Below are positions 8,217 through 16,515 of a stretch of DNA of 64,000 bases, piece after piece (position 1 is the stretch's first letter; each line of letters starts with the position of its first letter). The stretch is from Bryobacteraceae bacterium (GTDB taxonomy: Bacteria; Acidobacteriota; Terriglobia; Bryobacterales; Bryobacteraceae), in NCBI GenBank assembly GCA_026129905.1, contig JAHCHE010000001.1, positions 248,001-312,000 on the forward strand, in the 5' to 3' direction. The notes beneath the pieces were generated by a model. That model saw nothing but the letters and a program-made list of their open reading frames with translations. It made no database searches and was not told the origin of the DNA. The position numbers and the translations under genes are program-made.

Positions 8217-10240
8217 TGTACTTCCTGAACCTGAGCGCGGCCGAGTTTCTCACTCTCTTCGCGGCGGCTTCGGGGTTGGTCACGATGCTGTACCTGCTGG
8301 ACCGCAGCAAGCGGAAGCAGGTGGTGGCCACGCTGCGGTTCTGGATCAACGCCATTAAGCCCACGGAAACCCGGCGGCGGCGCCGCATCCGGCAGCCGCT
8401 ATCGCTGGCGCTGCAGATCCTCGCCATCGCGTGCCTTCTGCTGGCGGTGGCGCAACTGCGGTGGGGCAGCGCCGAGGACAGCTCGCGGGACCACGTGCTC
8501 GTGCTCGATACCTCAGCCTGGATGGGCGCCAGCGGAACGTCCGGCTTGCTGATGGACGAAGGCAAGAGGCTTGCCACGGCCTACGTTCGCGCCTTGCCCG
8601 CGGGCGACCGCGTGATGCTGCTCCGCGCCGGAGCGCTGACCACGCCCGTGACCGCGTTCGAGAGCGACCGTGCGGCGGTGGAGAAGGCGATCCAGGGCTC
8701 GCGCGCCGGCGCGGGCGCGCTGCGTCTGGACGATGCCTTGCGGTTCGCCCGCCGGATCCAGGCGCAGCATGCCGCGCGGCCCGGCGAGATCGTTTTCGCC
8801 GGCTGCGGCCGCACCGCGGAGTCCGACGCCGACTGGACCGACGTGCCCAACCTTCGCGTCCTGCTGGTTTCCTCCGACGTGGAGAACGCGGGCCTGCGAA
8901 AGATCGGCCTCCGCCAGTCGTCTCGGGATCCGAACGCGTGGGACATCTACGTTTCCGTCCGCAACTACGGCCGGACGGTCCGCCCGGCGGAGTTGGCGGT
9001 TCAATTCGCCGGTTCGCCGGCCGGCTTCCGCAAGTTCCAACTCAAGCCGGAGGGAGAGGCCGAAGTCACGTTCCCGCTGCGGACGCGCGCCGCCGGAATG
9101 CTCGACGTGCGGCTGTTTCCAGGCGACGCGTTCCCCGCCGACGACGCCGCGGCGCTCGAACTGCCGGCCCGGCATTCGGCGCGAGTGGTGGCCTACACGG
9201 AAAGGCCGGCGCTGCTTCATCCGCTGCTCGACGCCAACCCGTTCATCGAGGCGGTGTACCGCAAGCCGTCCGAATACGCGCCCGGCGAGCACGACGGCAT
9301 CGTGATCCTGGACGGGTTTGCTCCCGCCGGCGAGCGCCCCGCGAATGCGATCTGGATCGAGCCGCCTTCGGCCAACGGTCCGGCGCCGGTGAAGGGCCAG
9401 GCGCGAAGCGGCAGGCTGCGACACTGGCACGCGGACCATCCGATCAGCTCCGGGCTGCGCACCGAAGACCTGGTGCTGAGTTCGGCGACGGTCTATCGCG
9501 CCGGCCCGGAATTCGAGCCGGTGGCCCAGTTGGAGGAGGGGCCCGTCATCCTGGCGAGTTCCGAGCGCAGCGGCGCCGCCGGCAAGGCGGTGGTCCTGGG
9601 ATTTCATCCGATGCGTTCTCCGATGCGGTACGAAGTCTCCGCTCCGCTGCTGTTCGGCAACATTATCCGTTGGATGGACGCCGGCGTCTTTCGGCGGCTG
9701 GAACTCACGGCGGAAAGCGTGGGCGCGGTGGAACTCCGGCTGGACGACAAAGTGGATCGCTCGAAAATCCGGGTTACCGCCGAGGATGGCGCGCTGCTGC
9801 CGGCGACCGTCCATGGGCGTATGCTCCGGTTCTTCTCGCCGGCGCCAGGCGTCGTGCGAGTGACGACGCCCGATACCGAGATGGTCTATTCCCTGACCCT
9901 GCCGGACTTCGCCGCCGCTGCCTGGGAGCCTCCCGCGAAGGCTGCGGCCGGCGTTCCCAGGCGGATCGAGCGGACGCCGGCTTTTCGCGAACTGTGGCAA
10001 TGGCTGGCGATTGTGGGCGGATGTCTGCTGTTGGCCGAATGGATCTGGTTCGGGCGCTTCCGCACCGCCCCGGCAATGCGAGCAGGCCGCGCCTGGACCG
10101 GCGGGTGGCGGAACAGGTGGAGGCGGCCTCGGAGCGGCGCGGATGCGCCGGCGGAGCATGAGCTGGCATCAGGACTGGGGCTGCGGGAACGAATGCCGGC
10201 GGAACCCGAGCGCTCCGAGGTCGCTTACAAGTCGAGATGA
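8216..10240 (+). CDS. BatA-like membrane protein with VWA domain
   Basis: A protein of about 674 residues with the BatA N-terminal membrane domain: a first hydrophobic segment (FLTLFAAASGLVTMLYLL), a basic loop rich in Arg, then a second segment (SLALQILAIACLLLAVAQL). A VWA-like domain follows (DHVLVLDTSAWMG), in which the DTSAW motif only partly keeps the DxSxS metal site. A long beta-rich periplasmic part and a final membrane helix (WLAIVGGCLLLAEWIW) complete it. ATG 8216 overlaps the DUF58 stop and the end overlaps the next gene as ATGA. It probably forms a membrane complex with the other operon products. Confidence 0.85.
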   Translation: MYFLNLSAAEFLTLFAAASGLVTMLYLLDRSKRKQVVATLRFWINAIKPTETRRRRRIRQPLSLALQILAIACLLLAVAQLRWGSAEDSSRDHVLVLDTSAWMGASGTSGLLMDEGKRLATAYVRALPAGDRVMLLRAGALTTPVTAFESDRAAVEKAIQGSRAGAGALRLDDALRFARRIQAQHAARPGEIVFAGCGRTAESDADWTDVPNLRVLLVSSDVENAGLRKIGLRQSSRDPNAWDIYVSVRNYGRTVRPAELAVQFAGSPAGFRKFQLKPEGEAEVTFPLRTRAAGMLDVRLFPGDAFPADDAAALELPARHSARVVAYTERPALLHPLLDANPFIEAVYRKPSEYAPGEHDGIVILDGFAPAGERPANAIWIEPPSANGPAPVKGQARSGRLRHWHADHPISSGLRTEDLVLSSATVYRAGPEFEPVAQLEEGPVILASSERSGAAGKAVVLGFHPMRSPMRYEVSAPLLFGNIIRWMDAGVFRRLELTAESVGAVELRLDDKVDRSKIRVTAEDGALLPATVHGRMLRFFSPAPGVVRVTTPDTEMVYSLTLPDFAAAAWEPPAKAAAGVPRRIERTPAFRELWQWLAIVGGCLLLAEWIWFGRFRTAPAMRAGRAWTGGWRNRWRRPRSGADAPAEHELASGLGLRERMPAEPERSEVAYKSR

Positions 10241-12732
10241 TGTTCGAACACGGTTGGGCGCTTTTTTTTCTCCTGCCTCTGCTGGCGTGGGCGCTGTGGC
10301 AGTGGCGGACCGTCTCGCGACGCGCCGGGCTGATTCTGAAGGTCCTGAGCATCGCGGCGCTGATCGTCGCGCTTGCCGAACCGCGGATGCCGGTATGGGA
10401 AACCAAGGTCGGGGTCACAATCCTCGCCGATACGTCGGCCAGCGTGTCCGGAGAGGACCTGGGGCGGGCCTCGGAAATCGTCTCCGGAATCGAAGCCGCG
10501 CGCGGCAGGCACTGGGTGCGGGTGATCCCCTTCGCGCGAGACACCCGGCCCCCATCGCCGGGCGAACACTCGTCGCCGTGGAAGTTCGGTCACACGGACG
10601 GCCCGGACGGCCGGGGCACGAACCTTGAATCGGCCCTCCGCGACGGGATCGCGGCCCTGCCGGCGGGGTTGGTGCCGAGGGTTGTCCTGATATCCGACGG
10701 CATGGAGAACCGGGGCAGCATCGCCCGCGCGGCGTGGCAGGCGCGGCAACTCGGAATCCCCGTCGACACCTACCGGCTGGCCGGAAAACCGGAGCCGGGG
10801 TTGCGCCTGGAGTCCGTCAGTCTCCCCGCCGTGGCGTTCACCGGGGAGCGGTTTCCGATCGACATCGCGGTGCGGGCGGCGCGGGCGGCGGAAGGCGTTG
10901 TGGAGATTCGCGCCGAGAGCAAATCGCTCGGGAGCGCTCCCGTCAGGCTTGCCCCCGGCTTGAACAACGTTCGCGTTCACGCCAGTCTCAACGAGAGCGG
11001 CGCGTTCGACATTTCCGGCGCGATTCGGACCGCCGACCTGGGCGAAGCGCAATTCGCGCAAGCCGTCACCTTGCGGCGCCCCCGCGCCCTGTACGTGTCG
11101 CCCGATCCGCCCGCGGCCGACGCCAACTTCCTGGGGCTGCTGAAGTCAGCCGAATTCGAGACCGCGGCGTTCCAGGATTTGCCGGCCGCGCTCGAAAGCT
11201 ACCAGCTTGTGATCCTGAACAACTGGGATCTGAAGATGATGGCGGCAGCGCGCAAACTCCAGCTCGAGGACTTCGTGAAACAGGGGGGCGGGCTCCTGGT
11301 GATCGGCGGCGAGCGAAACGTCCACTATCTCGAGGAAGGCAAAACCGAGGAGGATCCCCTCGAACGCGCAATGCCGGCAAAGATCGCGCCGCCGCGGTCG
11401 CCCGAAGGCACTTGCGTCGTGCTGATCATCGACAAATCCTCGTCGATGGAAGGCAAAAAGATGCAGCTCGCCCGGCTGGCCGCCATCGGCGTCATCGACA
11501 ACCTGCGTCCGGTGGACCGCGTCGGCGTGCTCATCTTCGACAACTCGTTTCAGTGGGCCGTTCCCATCCGGCTGGCGGAAGATCGCAACCTCATCAAGCG
11601 GCTCGTCTCCGGGATCACGCCCGACGGGGGCACCCAGATCGCCCCGGCCCTCGCCGAGGCCTACCGCCGGGTACTGCCGCTGAAGTCCACCTTCAAGCAC
11701 ATCGTGCTGCTCACCGACGGCATCTCCGAGGAGGGCGACAGCATCTCGCTCGCCCAGGAAGCCGCTCTCCAGCGCGTCACCATTTCCACGGTTGGTCTGG
11801 GCCAGGACGTCAACAAACAGTACCTGGAAAAGGTGGCGACCCTCGCCAAAGGCAGATCCTATCTGTTGACCGATCCGGCCGAACTCGAGCGAATCCTGAT
11901 TCGCGACGTGCTGGAACACACCGGCTCGACCGCCGTCGAAAAACCGATCGAGCCCATTGTGATGAAGCAGGCCGAGGTGCTGGACGGGGTCAACATGGAA
12001 TCCGCGCCGCCGCTGAAAGGCTACGTGCGGTTCGAATCGAAACCCTCCGCCGAGACGATTCTGAGCGTCGAGCGCAAGGACCCGCTTTTCGTCCGCTGGC
12101 AATACGGCCTCGGCCGGGCGGCGGTGTTCACTTCGGACGCCAAGAGCCGCTGGGCGGCGGACTGGCTCCCGTGGAGGGGGTTCGACCGCTTCTGGACCAA
12201 CACGCTGCGCGATCTCCTTCCGCGCGCCCACGCCGGCGAAGCGGTGGTGACGTTCGACAGCGCCAACGGCGAGCTGATCGCCGATTACCGCCTCGCGCCC
12301 CACGTGCCCGAACCCGCCCGGATCCCCGACGTTTTCATCCTGGGCCCCGACGGCTTCCGGAAACCGCTGCCGGTTCGAAAGGTCGCCGCCGGCGTCTACC
12401 AGGGACGTATTCCCGCAGGGGAACGGGAAGGCCTGTTCCGCATCCGATCCCTGGAAGAGAACGCGGCATTCCCGGAAATCGGCTTCTACCGCGCCGAGCA
12501 GGAACTGAACGAGTACGGTTCGAACGAAGCCCTGCTGCGCCAAGTGGCCGAATTCACCGGCGGCCGCTGGCAGCCCGGGTTCGAGGATGCCTTCCAAACC
12601 GACGGCCGCGCGGTCGCCGGCACGCTGCGTCTCTGGCCCGCCCTGATCGCCCTGGCCATTCTTCTGAACCTCGCGGAACTGGCCCACCGCAAGTGGCGCG
12701 GCATCCTGGAAGCGCTGAGCCGATCGCGATAG
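10237..12732 (+). CDS. Large membrane protein with two VWA modules
   Basis: An 831-residue membrane protein. Two N-terminal helices precede a first VWA module (VTILADTSASVSG, intact DxSxS) near residues 60-180. A second module near residues 390-560 begins CVVLIIDKSSSMEG, also with an intact DxSxS. Between them is a glutamine-amidotransferase-like stretch (LVILNNWDLK, GGGLLVIGGE) seen in BatA/BatB relatives. A C-terminal membrane helix follows (LWPALIALAILLNLAEL). It is the last gene of the MoxR operon, coupled by ATGA to the previous one. The cargo or substrate is unknown. Confidence 0.85.
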   Translation: MMFEHGWALFFLLPLLAWALWQWRTVSRRAGLILKVLSIAALIVALAEPRMPVWETKVGVTILADTSASVSGEDLGRASEIVSGIEAARGRHWVRVIPFARDTRPPSPGEHSSPWKFGHTDGPDGRGTNLESALRDGIAALPAGLVPRVVLISDGMENRGSIARAAWQARQLGIPVDTYRLAGKPEPGLRLESVSLPAVAFTGERFPIDIAVRAARAAEGVVEIRAESKSLGSAPVRLAPGLNNVRVHASLNESGAFDISGAIRTADLGEAQFAQAVTLRRPRALYVSPDPPAADANFLGLLKSAEFETAAFQDLPAALESYQLVILNNWDLKMMAAARKLQLEDFVKQGGGLLVIGGERNVHYLEEGKTEEDPLERAMPAKIAPPRSPEGTCVVLIIDKSSSMEGKKMQLARLAAIGVIDNLRPVDRVGVLIFDNSFQWAVPIRLAEDRNLIKRLVSGITPDGGTQIAPALAEAYRRVLPLKSTFKHIVLLTDGISEEGDSISLAQEAALQRVTISTVGLGQDVNKQYLEKVATLAKGRSYLLTDPAELERILIRDVLEHTGSTAVEKPIEPIVMKQAEVLDGVNMESAPPLKGYVRFESKPSAETILSVERKDPLFVRWQYGLGRAAVFTSDAKSRWAADWLPWRGFDRFWTNTLRDLLPRAHAGEAVVTFDSANGELIADYRLAPHVPEPARIPDVFILGPDGFRKPLPVRKVAAGVYQGRIPAGEREGLFRIRSLEENAAFPEIGFYRAEQELNEYGSNEALLRQVAEFTGGRWQPGFEDAFQTDGRAVAGTLRLWPALIALAILLNLAELAHRKWRGILEALSRSR

Positions 12733-12795
12733 CCGGCCACCTCTCCGCAGCGCCGATCTACGGTTTAGTTGTAGTCAGCCTGATTCAGCGCCAAC

Positions 12796-12813
12796 GTGTG
12801 TTGCATGTGTGTT
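12796..12813 (+). promoter_or_regulatory. Possible operator: direct GTGTGTT repeat before toxin-antitoxin pair
   Basis: GTGTGTT occurs at 12796-12802 and again at 12807-12813, 11 bp apart (one helical turn), just upstream of the antitoxin start at 12825. Ribbon-helix-helix antitoxins normally repress their own promoter by binding such repeats. This is inference from position and spacing. Confidence 0.35.
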
Positions 12814-12824
12814 ATGCTGCGGTC

Positions 12825-13070
12825 ATGGGTACCTCCACATCGAGCTTCCGCATTCCGGACGACCTGCGCGCCCGGCTGGAGGAAACCGCGCGGCGCCTGA
12901 ACAAGGGGAAGAACTGGATCCTCAACCGCGCCCTGAAGGAATACCTCGACCGCCACAGTCGCGAGGGCTTTTTGCACGAGGCTCGCCGCCAGTCCCTGGA
13001 AGCCAGCCGGAGAGAGTGGAAAGACGAGGCATTCTGGGAGAGACTGTCGGACGAGACATGGAATGGTTGA
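12825..13070 (+). CDS. Ribbon-helix-helix antitoxin
   Basis: An 81-residue DNA-binding protein. The ribbon is FRIPDDLRARLEETARRLNKGKNWIL and continues into ALKEYLD, typical of CopG/RHH antitoxins. The C-terminal tail, rich in Trp and acidic residues (FWERLSDETWNG), is the likely toxin-neutralising segment. The start ATG 12825 begins at the conserved N-terminus. Its end overlaps the toxin start by 8 bp, as usual for type II pairs. Confidence 0.85.
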   Translation: MGTSTSSFRIPDDLRARLEETARRLNKGKNWILNRALKEYLDRHSREGFLHEARRQSLEASRREWKDEAFWERLSDETWNG

Positions 13071-13401
13071 GCGTCTGGGCCACGGCGATGTCGTGGTTTG
13101 CGTGTTCTCGGGTGCTTACGGCAAGCCCCGGCCGGCGGTGGTCGTTCAATCCGACGCGTTCAATGAAACGCACGCCAGCGTGACGTTGTGCCCTGTTACG
13201 TCCGACATCACGGGGTTGAGCCTGTTCCGCATTGCGGTTTCCGCCAGTGAAACAACCGGGCTCCGCGCGGATTCGGAAGTAATGGTGGATAAGATTACCA
13301 CGGTGCGCCGGAGCCGTGTAGGTCAGCGAGTTGGACGTCTTTCGCCCGCCTCAATCGTCAGCCTGGACGCGGCCCTGCGGAATTGGCTGGAGCTGCCCTA
13401 A
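13063..13401 (+). CDS. MazF/PemK-family toxin
   Basis: A 112-residue MazF-like endoribonuclease toxin. The family landmarks are GDVVVCVFSGAYGKPRPAVVVQ at the N-terminus, a TLCPVTSD strand and the C-terminal region DKITTVRRSRVG with the conserved basic residues. It would cleave mRNA when not bound by the RHH antitoxin encoded just upstream, which it overlaps by 8 bp. The length is normal and there is no sign of decay. Confidence 0.88.
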   Translation: MVERLGHGDVVVCVFSGAYGKPRPAVVVQSDAFNETHASVTLCPVTSDITGLSLFRIAVSASETTGLRADSEVMVDKITTVRRSRVGQRVGRLSPASIVSLDAALRNWLELP

Positions 13402-13532
13402 ACTCAAGCAGCCTCAAATCGCCTCGAATGGCACTCCCGCTTTCCACATCGGAATATCCGACCTGATAGCCGGCTTCAAGGGGCGATAGCGCCGAGCGTG
13501 CCGGTGACAGGGCAGGCGTCGCCCTGGCCAGC

Positions 13533-14678
13533 TCACGGGCAGGACAGACTGATCGCCTTCGTGAGCAGGTTGTAGAAATTCCCGGTCAGGAATTGGGGGC
13601 CGTTGATGGCCAGCGGGCGGTCGCTCCACCGGAACGAGTTGACGGAGGTGGCCTGGTTTTTCGAGCCCGCCACGCCGGGGGCGAAGTTGTTCAGCCAGGG
13701 GCCGCCGCTGCATCCGCCGGTCTGATCACAGCCGATTTCGATTGTGTTCGCCAGACCGCGGGCGTTCACCAAGCCCGTTTTCGCCGAGCACTGGACCATC
13801 ACCTTTCCCGTGAAGGGTAAGCCTTGTGGGAACCCCAGATCCTCAAACTGGCGGCTGTTGTACGTTCCGCCGTACTTGTAGGAGAGGTAGCCGGTGTAGC
13901 TTTCCACCTGTTTGTTCGTCGTTGTCGCTTTGCAGCCGGTGCGGTTCTTGTTGAAGGTCTGGATGAAGCCGATGTCGTAGTCCCAGCCGGCGGCGCCGCT
14001 GACGTGGGTGATCAGCGCCCTGGCGTACCAGGCGCCGCCAAGGGCCGAATTGGGTCCCTGGTAGTACCCCGGGTAGAACACCACATTGGTCGCCCATTTC
14101 TTCGACGCGTAGTCGTAGATGCAGTGCCTGGCGGTCAGCAACAGGTGGGGCCGGATCACCGACGCGCTACAGACATAGTTCACGCCAAACAGGGTGAAGA
14201 ACAGCTTGCCCACGGCCGTGTAGGGAAAGACCCGGGTCGACGCCCTGTACAGCGTCGAAGGGACGTTGTACCGGGAGAACGGATACGGGTATTGGCCCGC
14301 CGCCAGTGCTTCGAAGGCGTCCAACTGGGCCCCGAGGCTGTCGACGCCCGGAACCGCCGCGCCGGCCTGCTCTGCCGTCCAAGGCGAGGCAAGGTCCCCC
14401 GTCGCGATCCCGCTGAGTCCAGGTTCCGGCAAGGCCCCCGGCGCCGTCCGGATGCCTTCAGCCGGGAACTGGGGATTGGAGACCGGCGCGATGGCGCCCG
14501 CAACGCGCATGTCCCTGGGTATAGCGGATGCCCGCCGCTCCGGCGTCCAATAGTCGGCGGCCGACGACAGCGCCTGCGTCTGGATAAGCTGGATGCCGAC
14601 CGTTGGCTGCTGGGATGCGCTTGTGCCGGCAAAGAACAAGAGCGCCGATATCGCCGACGCCAAGCGCGTGATTCGCAT
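13533..14678 (-). CDS. Secreted trypsin-like serine protease
   Basis: A 381-residue secreted protease. The signal peptide is MRITRLASAISALLFFAGTSA. After a 140-residue pro-like region, the chymotrypsin-fold catalytic triad is visible: H185 in LLTARHCIYD, D235 in WDYDIGF, and S324 in GGCSGGPW. Several cysteines (CSAS, RHC, GCK, GCDQ, GGC) may form disulfides. It resembles bacterial V8/glutamyl-endopeptidase-like enzymes, but specificity cannot be read. Its neighbour on the same strand is a PEP-CTERM protein 104 bp upstream. Confidence 0.88.
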   Translation of the reverse strand: MRITRLASAISALLFFAGTSASQQPTVGIQLIQTQALSSAADYWTPERRASAIPRDMRVAGAIAPVSNPQFPAEGIRTAPGALPEPGLSGIATGDLASPWTAEQAGAAVPGVDSLGAQLDAFEALAAGQYPYPFSRYNVPSTLYRASTRVFPYTAVGKLFFTLFGVNYVCSASVIRPHLLLTARHCIYDYASKKWATNVVFYPGYYQGPNSALGGAWYARALITHVSGAAGWDYDIGFIQTFNKNRTGCKATTTNKQVESYTGYLSYKYGGTYNSRQFEDLGFPQGLPFTGKVMVQCSAKTGLVNARGLANTIEIGCDQTGGCSGGPWLNNFAPGVAGSKNQATSVNSFRWSDRPLAINGPQFLTGNFYNLLTKAISLSCP

Positions 14679-14782
14679 CTACCTGATTCTCCTGGAAAAA
14701 CTGGAACGTGGAAATTGCAGCCGTTAGAGACAAAAATCCCCTCCTATGCGGCGGATCCTCGCCTCTCGGCGGCCGAAAGCCT

Positions 14783-15511
14783 CTACGCTTTACGCCGCCT
14801 GCGAGCCAGGAAGATCCCGGCTATCCCGGAGCCGACCAGCGCAAGGGTCGCCGGTTCCGGCACTTCCGCCTGCAGAAAGTTAAAGCTGTATTGCGCCCAC
14901 TGCGCCGAGCCGTCGTTGACGCCATCCAGGTGGAGCATGTTGACTCCGTTCAGGTATACCGAGATGCCGTTCTGACCCTCCAGCGCCGTCCGGGGCAAAT
15001 ACCACAGCGAGAACTGATAGACTCCAGGCGAAACCCGAACCAGCGACACATCGTCGATCAACCCACCGTAGCCGTACCCGGAGTACGCCCCCTCGGCGGC
15101 GAGGACGAACTTCTGGTCGGCATTCCCAATTTTGACCGATTGCGAGATCGCCGATGCGGAACCGGACGTCGCGCCGGGCTCCCCGAAATAGTGGGAATCC
15201 AGTTCGATGTAGTAGTTACCGGAATGCGGCGTGATCCCGAGAACCGGCTGGACCTGCACCTCGACGCCATTGCCGCTCTCGAGGCTCCATCCGGGAAGCG
15301 AGTTGTAGACTGCGGCGAAGCCGATCAGAGGCAGTTGGTCAAGATACCTCGGTTGCGGTGAGCCGCTGAAGACGGCGGTGAACCCTTGCGTGTTCAACCG
15401 TCCGTCTACTGTTTCAAAATCTCCGTTTTGAAACAGGTTTTGCGCAGAAGCAAGCGTAGCCAAGCTTGTAATGAGCAGGGTGAACAGAAACGCCCTTTTC
15501 ATACTCTCCAT
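14783..15511 (-). CDS. PEP-CTERM sorting domain protein
   Basis: A secreted beta-rich protein of 242 residues. It has a signal peptide (FLFTLLITSLATLASA) and a C-terminal PEP-CTERM tail: VPEPATLALVGSGIAGIFLARRRRKA spans the motif, membrane segment and basic end. The middle (NLFQNGDFET, YIELDSHYFG) resembles carbohydrate-binding-like modules often found in such exported proteins. PEP-CTERM proteins are processed by exosortase; none is present in this window. The start could be ATG 15511 or ATG 15502. Confidence 0.88.
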   Translation of the reverse strand: MESMKRAFLFTLLITSLATLASAQNLFQNGDFETVDGRLNTQGFTAVFSGSPQPRYLDQLPLIGFAAVYNSLPGWSLESGNGVEVQVQPVLGITPHSGNYYIELDSHYFGEPGATSGSASAISQSVKIGNADQKFVLAAEGAYSGYGYGGLIDDVSLVRVSPGVYQFSLWYLPRTALEGQNGISVYLNGVNMLHLDGVNDGSAQWAQYSFNFLQAEVPEPATLALVGSGIAGIFLARRRRKA

Positions 15512-15669
15512 TTTGTGGCGCTATGAGCGCCATCTCCCCCACAATAATTGTGGAGCAGGGCCGTCGACTTTGCAAGGATTTTCATTGTACCCATAGGGCC
15601 TGAATCTCTGCTTTCTGTTCTCTCGCGCGGTGTTCCGAAGGCGCCCTGCGAGCCAGCTTTCCCTTTGTT

Positions 15670-16431
15670 ATGATGACGATGGCGGCAGCCGCACGCGCCG
15701 GACCCAACCCCATCCCCATGACTCTTTTCCCAGAGGATCAGAAATTTCTGACCCGCTTGGCCTCCAGCGGCTTTCGCCCTCAGGTCATCTTCGACATCGG
15801 GGCGTCCAATGGCGTCTGGTCGGACACCATCAGCGCCATCTATCCCGAGGCCAGCTTTCACATGTTCGAACCCCTGGCCGAGCATGTCGAGTTTTACCGC
15901 GCCGATCTCGTCGAACGGCTTCGCCGCCGGCCGAACCTGACCCTCCACCCGGTCGCTCTTGGCGACTCCGACGGCATGACGCGGGTCTATGTCGCCCACG
16001 ACGGTTTCGGCAGCACCATTCTCGACCGGGATGACACGCCCGAAGTCCGGCAAGTCGTGCAAAAGGTCGTCGAGGTCCCCAAGCGCCGCCTCGATTCCTA
16101 CGTGGAGCGCCACCGGCTTCCGCGCCCGCAAATCATGAAACTGGACTGCCAGGGCGCCGAAGAAATCATCCTGGAGAGCGCGGCCGAATGCGTGCAGCAC
16201 GCCGAGGTACTCCTGATCGAGACCTGGCTGACCCGCGAGTACGGTCCCCGCACGCCGCTTCTCACCGAGATTGTGGCGTGGCTCCGGCGGCGCGGCTTCG
16301 CCCTCGTCGGTTTTGGCGAGCAGTTCATCGACCGGAGGGGCTGCCTCTACTCGGTCGATGCCTTCTTCGTCTCCGAGCGCGCCCTCGAGTCCGACTGGAC
16401 GCGCGTTCTCCGCCGGCCGGCCGGCGACTGA
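15670..16431 (+). CDS. FkbM-family methyltransferase
   Basis: A SAM-dependent methyltransferase of 253 residues. Motif I is VIFDIGASNGVWS, the following acidic strand FHMFEPLAEHVEFY, and the FkbM signature IMKLDCQGAEEIIL is present. FkbM proteins O-methylate sugars or small molecules; the substrate here is unknown. The true start may be one of ATG 15670, 15679 or 15718, and none has a clear Shine-Dalgarno sequence. Shortly after the stop is a perfect 6-bp hairpin that may end transcription. Confidence 0.88.
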   Translation: MMTMAAAARAGPNPIPMTLFPEDQKFLTRLASSGFRPQVIFDIGASNGVWSDTISAIYPEASFHMFEPLAEHVEFYRADLVERLRRRPNLTLHPVALGDSDGMTRVYVAHDGFGSTILDRDDTPEVRQVVQKVVEVPKRRLDSYVERHRLPRPQIMKLDCQGAEEIILESAAECVQHAEVLLIETWLTREYGPRTPLLTEIVAWLRRRGFALVGFGEQFIDRRGCLYSVDAFFVSERALESDWTRVLRRPAGD

Positions 16432-16442
16432 AAAAGCCTATC

Positions 16443-16459
16443 CCCGTGTACTCCACGGG
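16443..16459 (+). terminator. Hairpin after FkbM gene, possible terminator
   Basis: CCCGTG (16443-16448) pairs perfectly with CACGGG (16454-16459) around a five-base loop, 12 bases after the FkbM stop codon. No clear U-tract follows, so termination strength is doubtful. Confidence 0.4.
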
Positions 16460-16515
16460 AGAGTCTCTTGCCGCGTCTAAGACTATATTGGGAGACTGAC
16501 TATTAAGGGTCTGAT

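Noticed and set aside
8431-10161. A 576-residue alternative plus-strand frame inside the BatA-like gene
   Set aside because: Low-complexity Arg/Gly/Pro content; the BatA-like frame holds the membrane segments and VWA motif.
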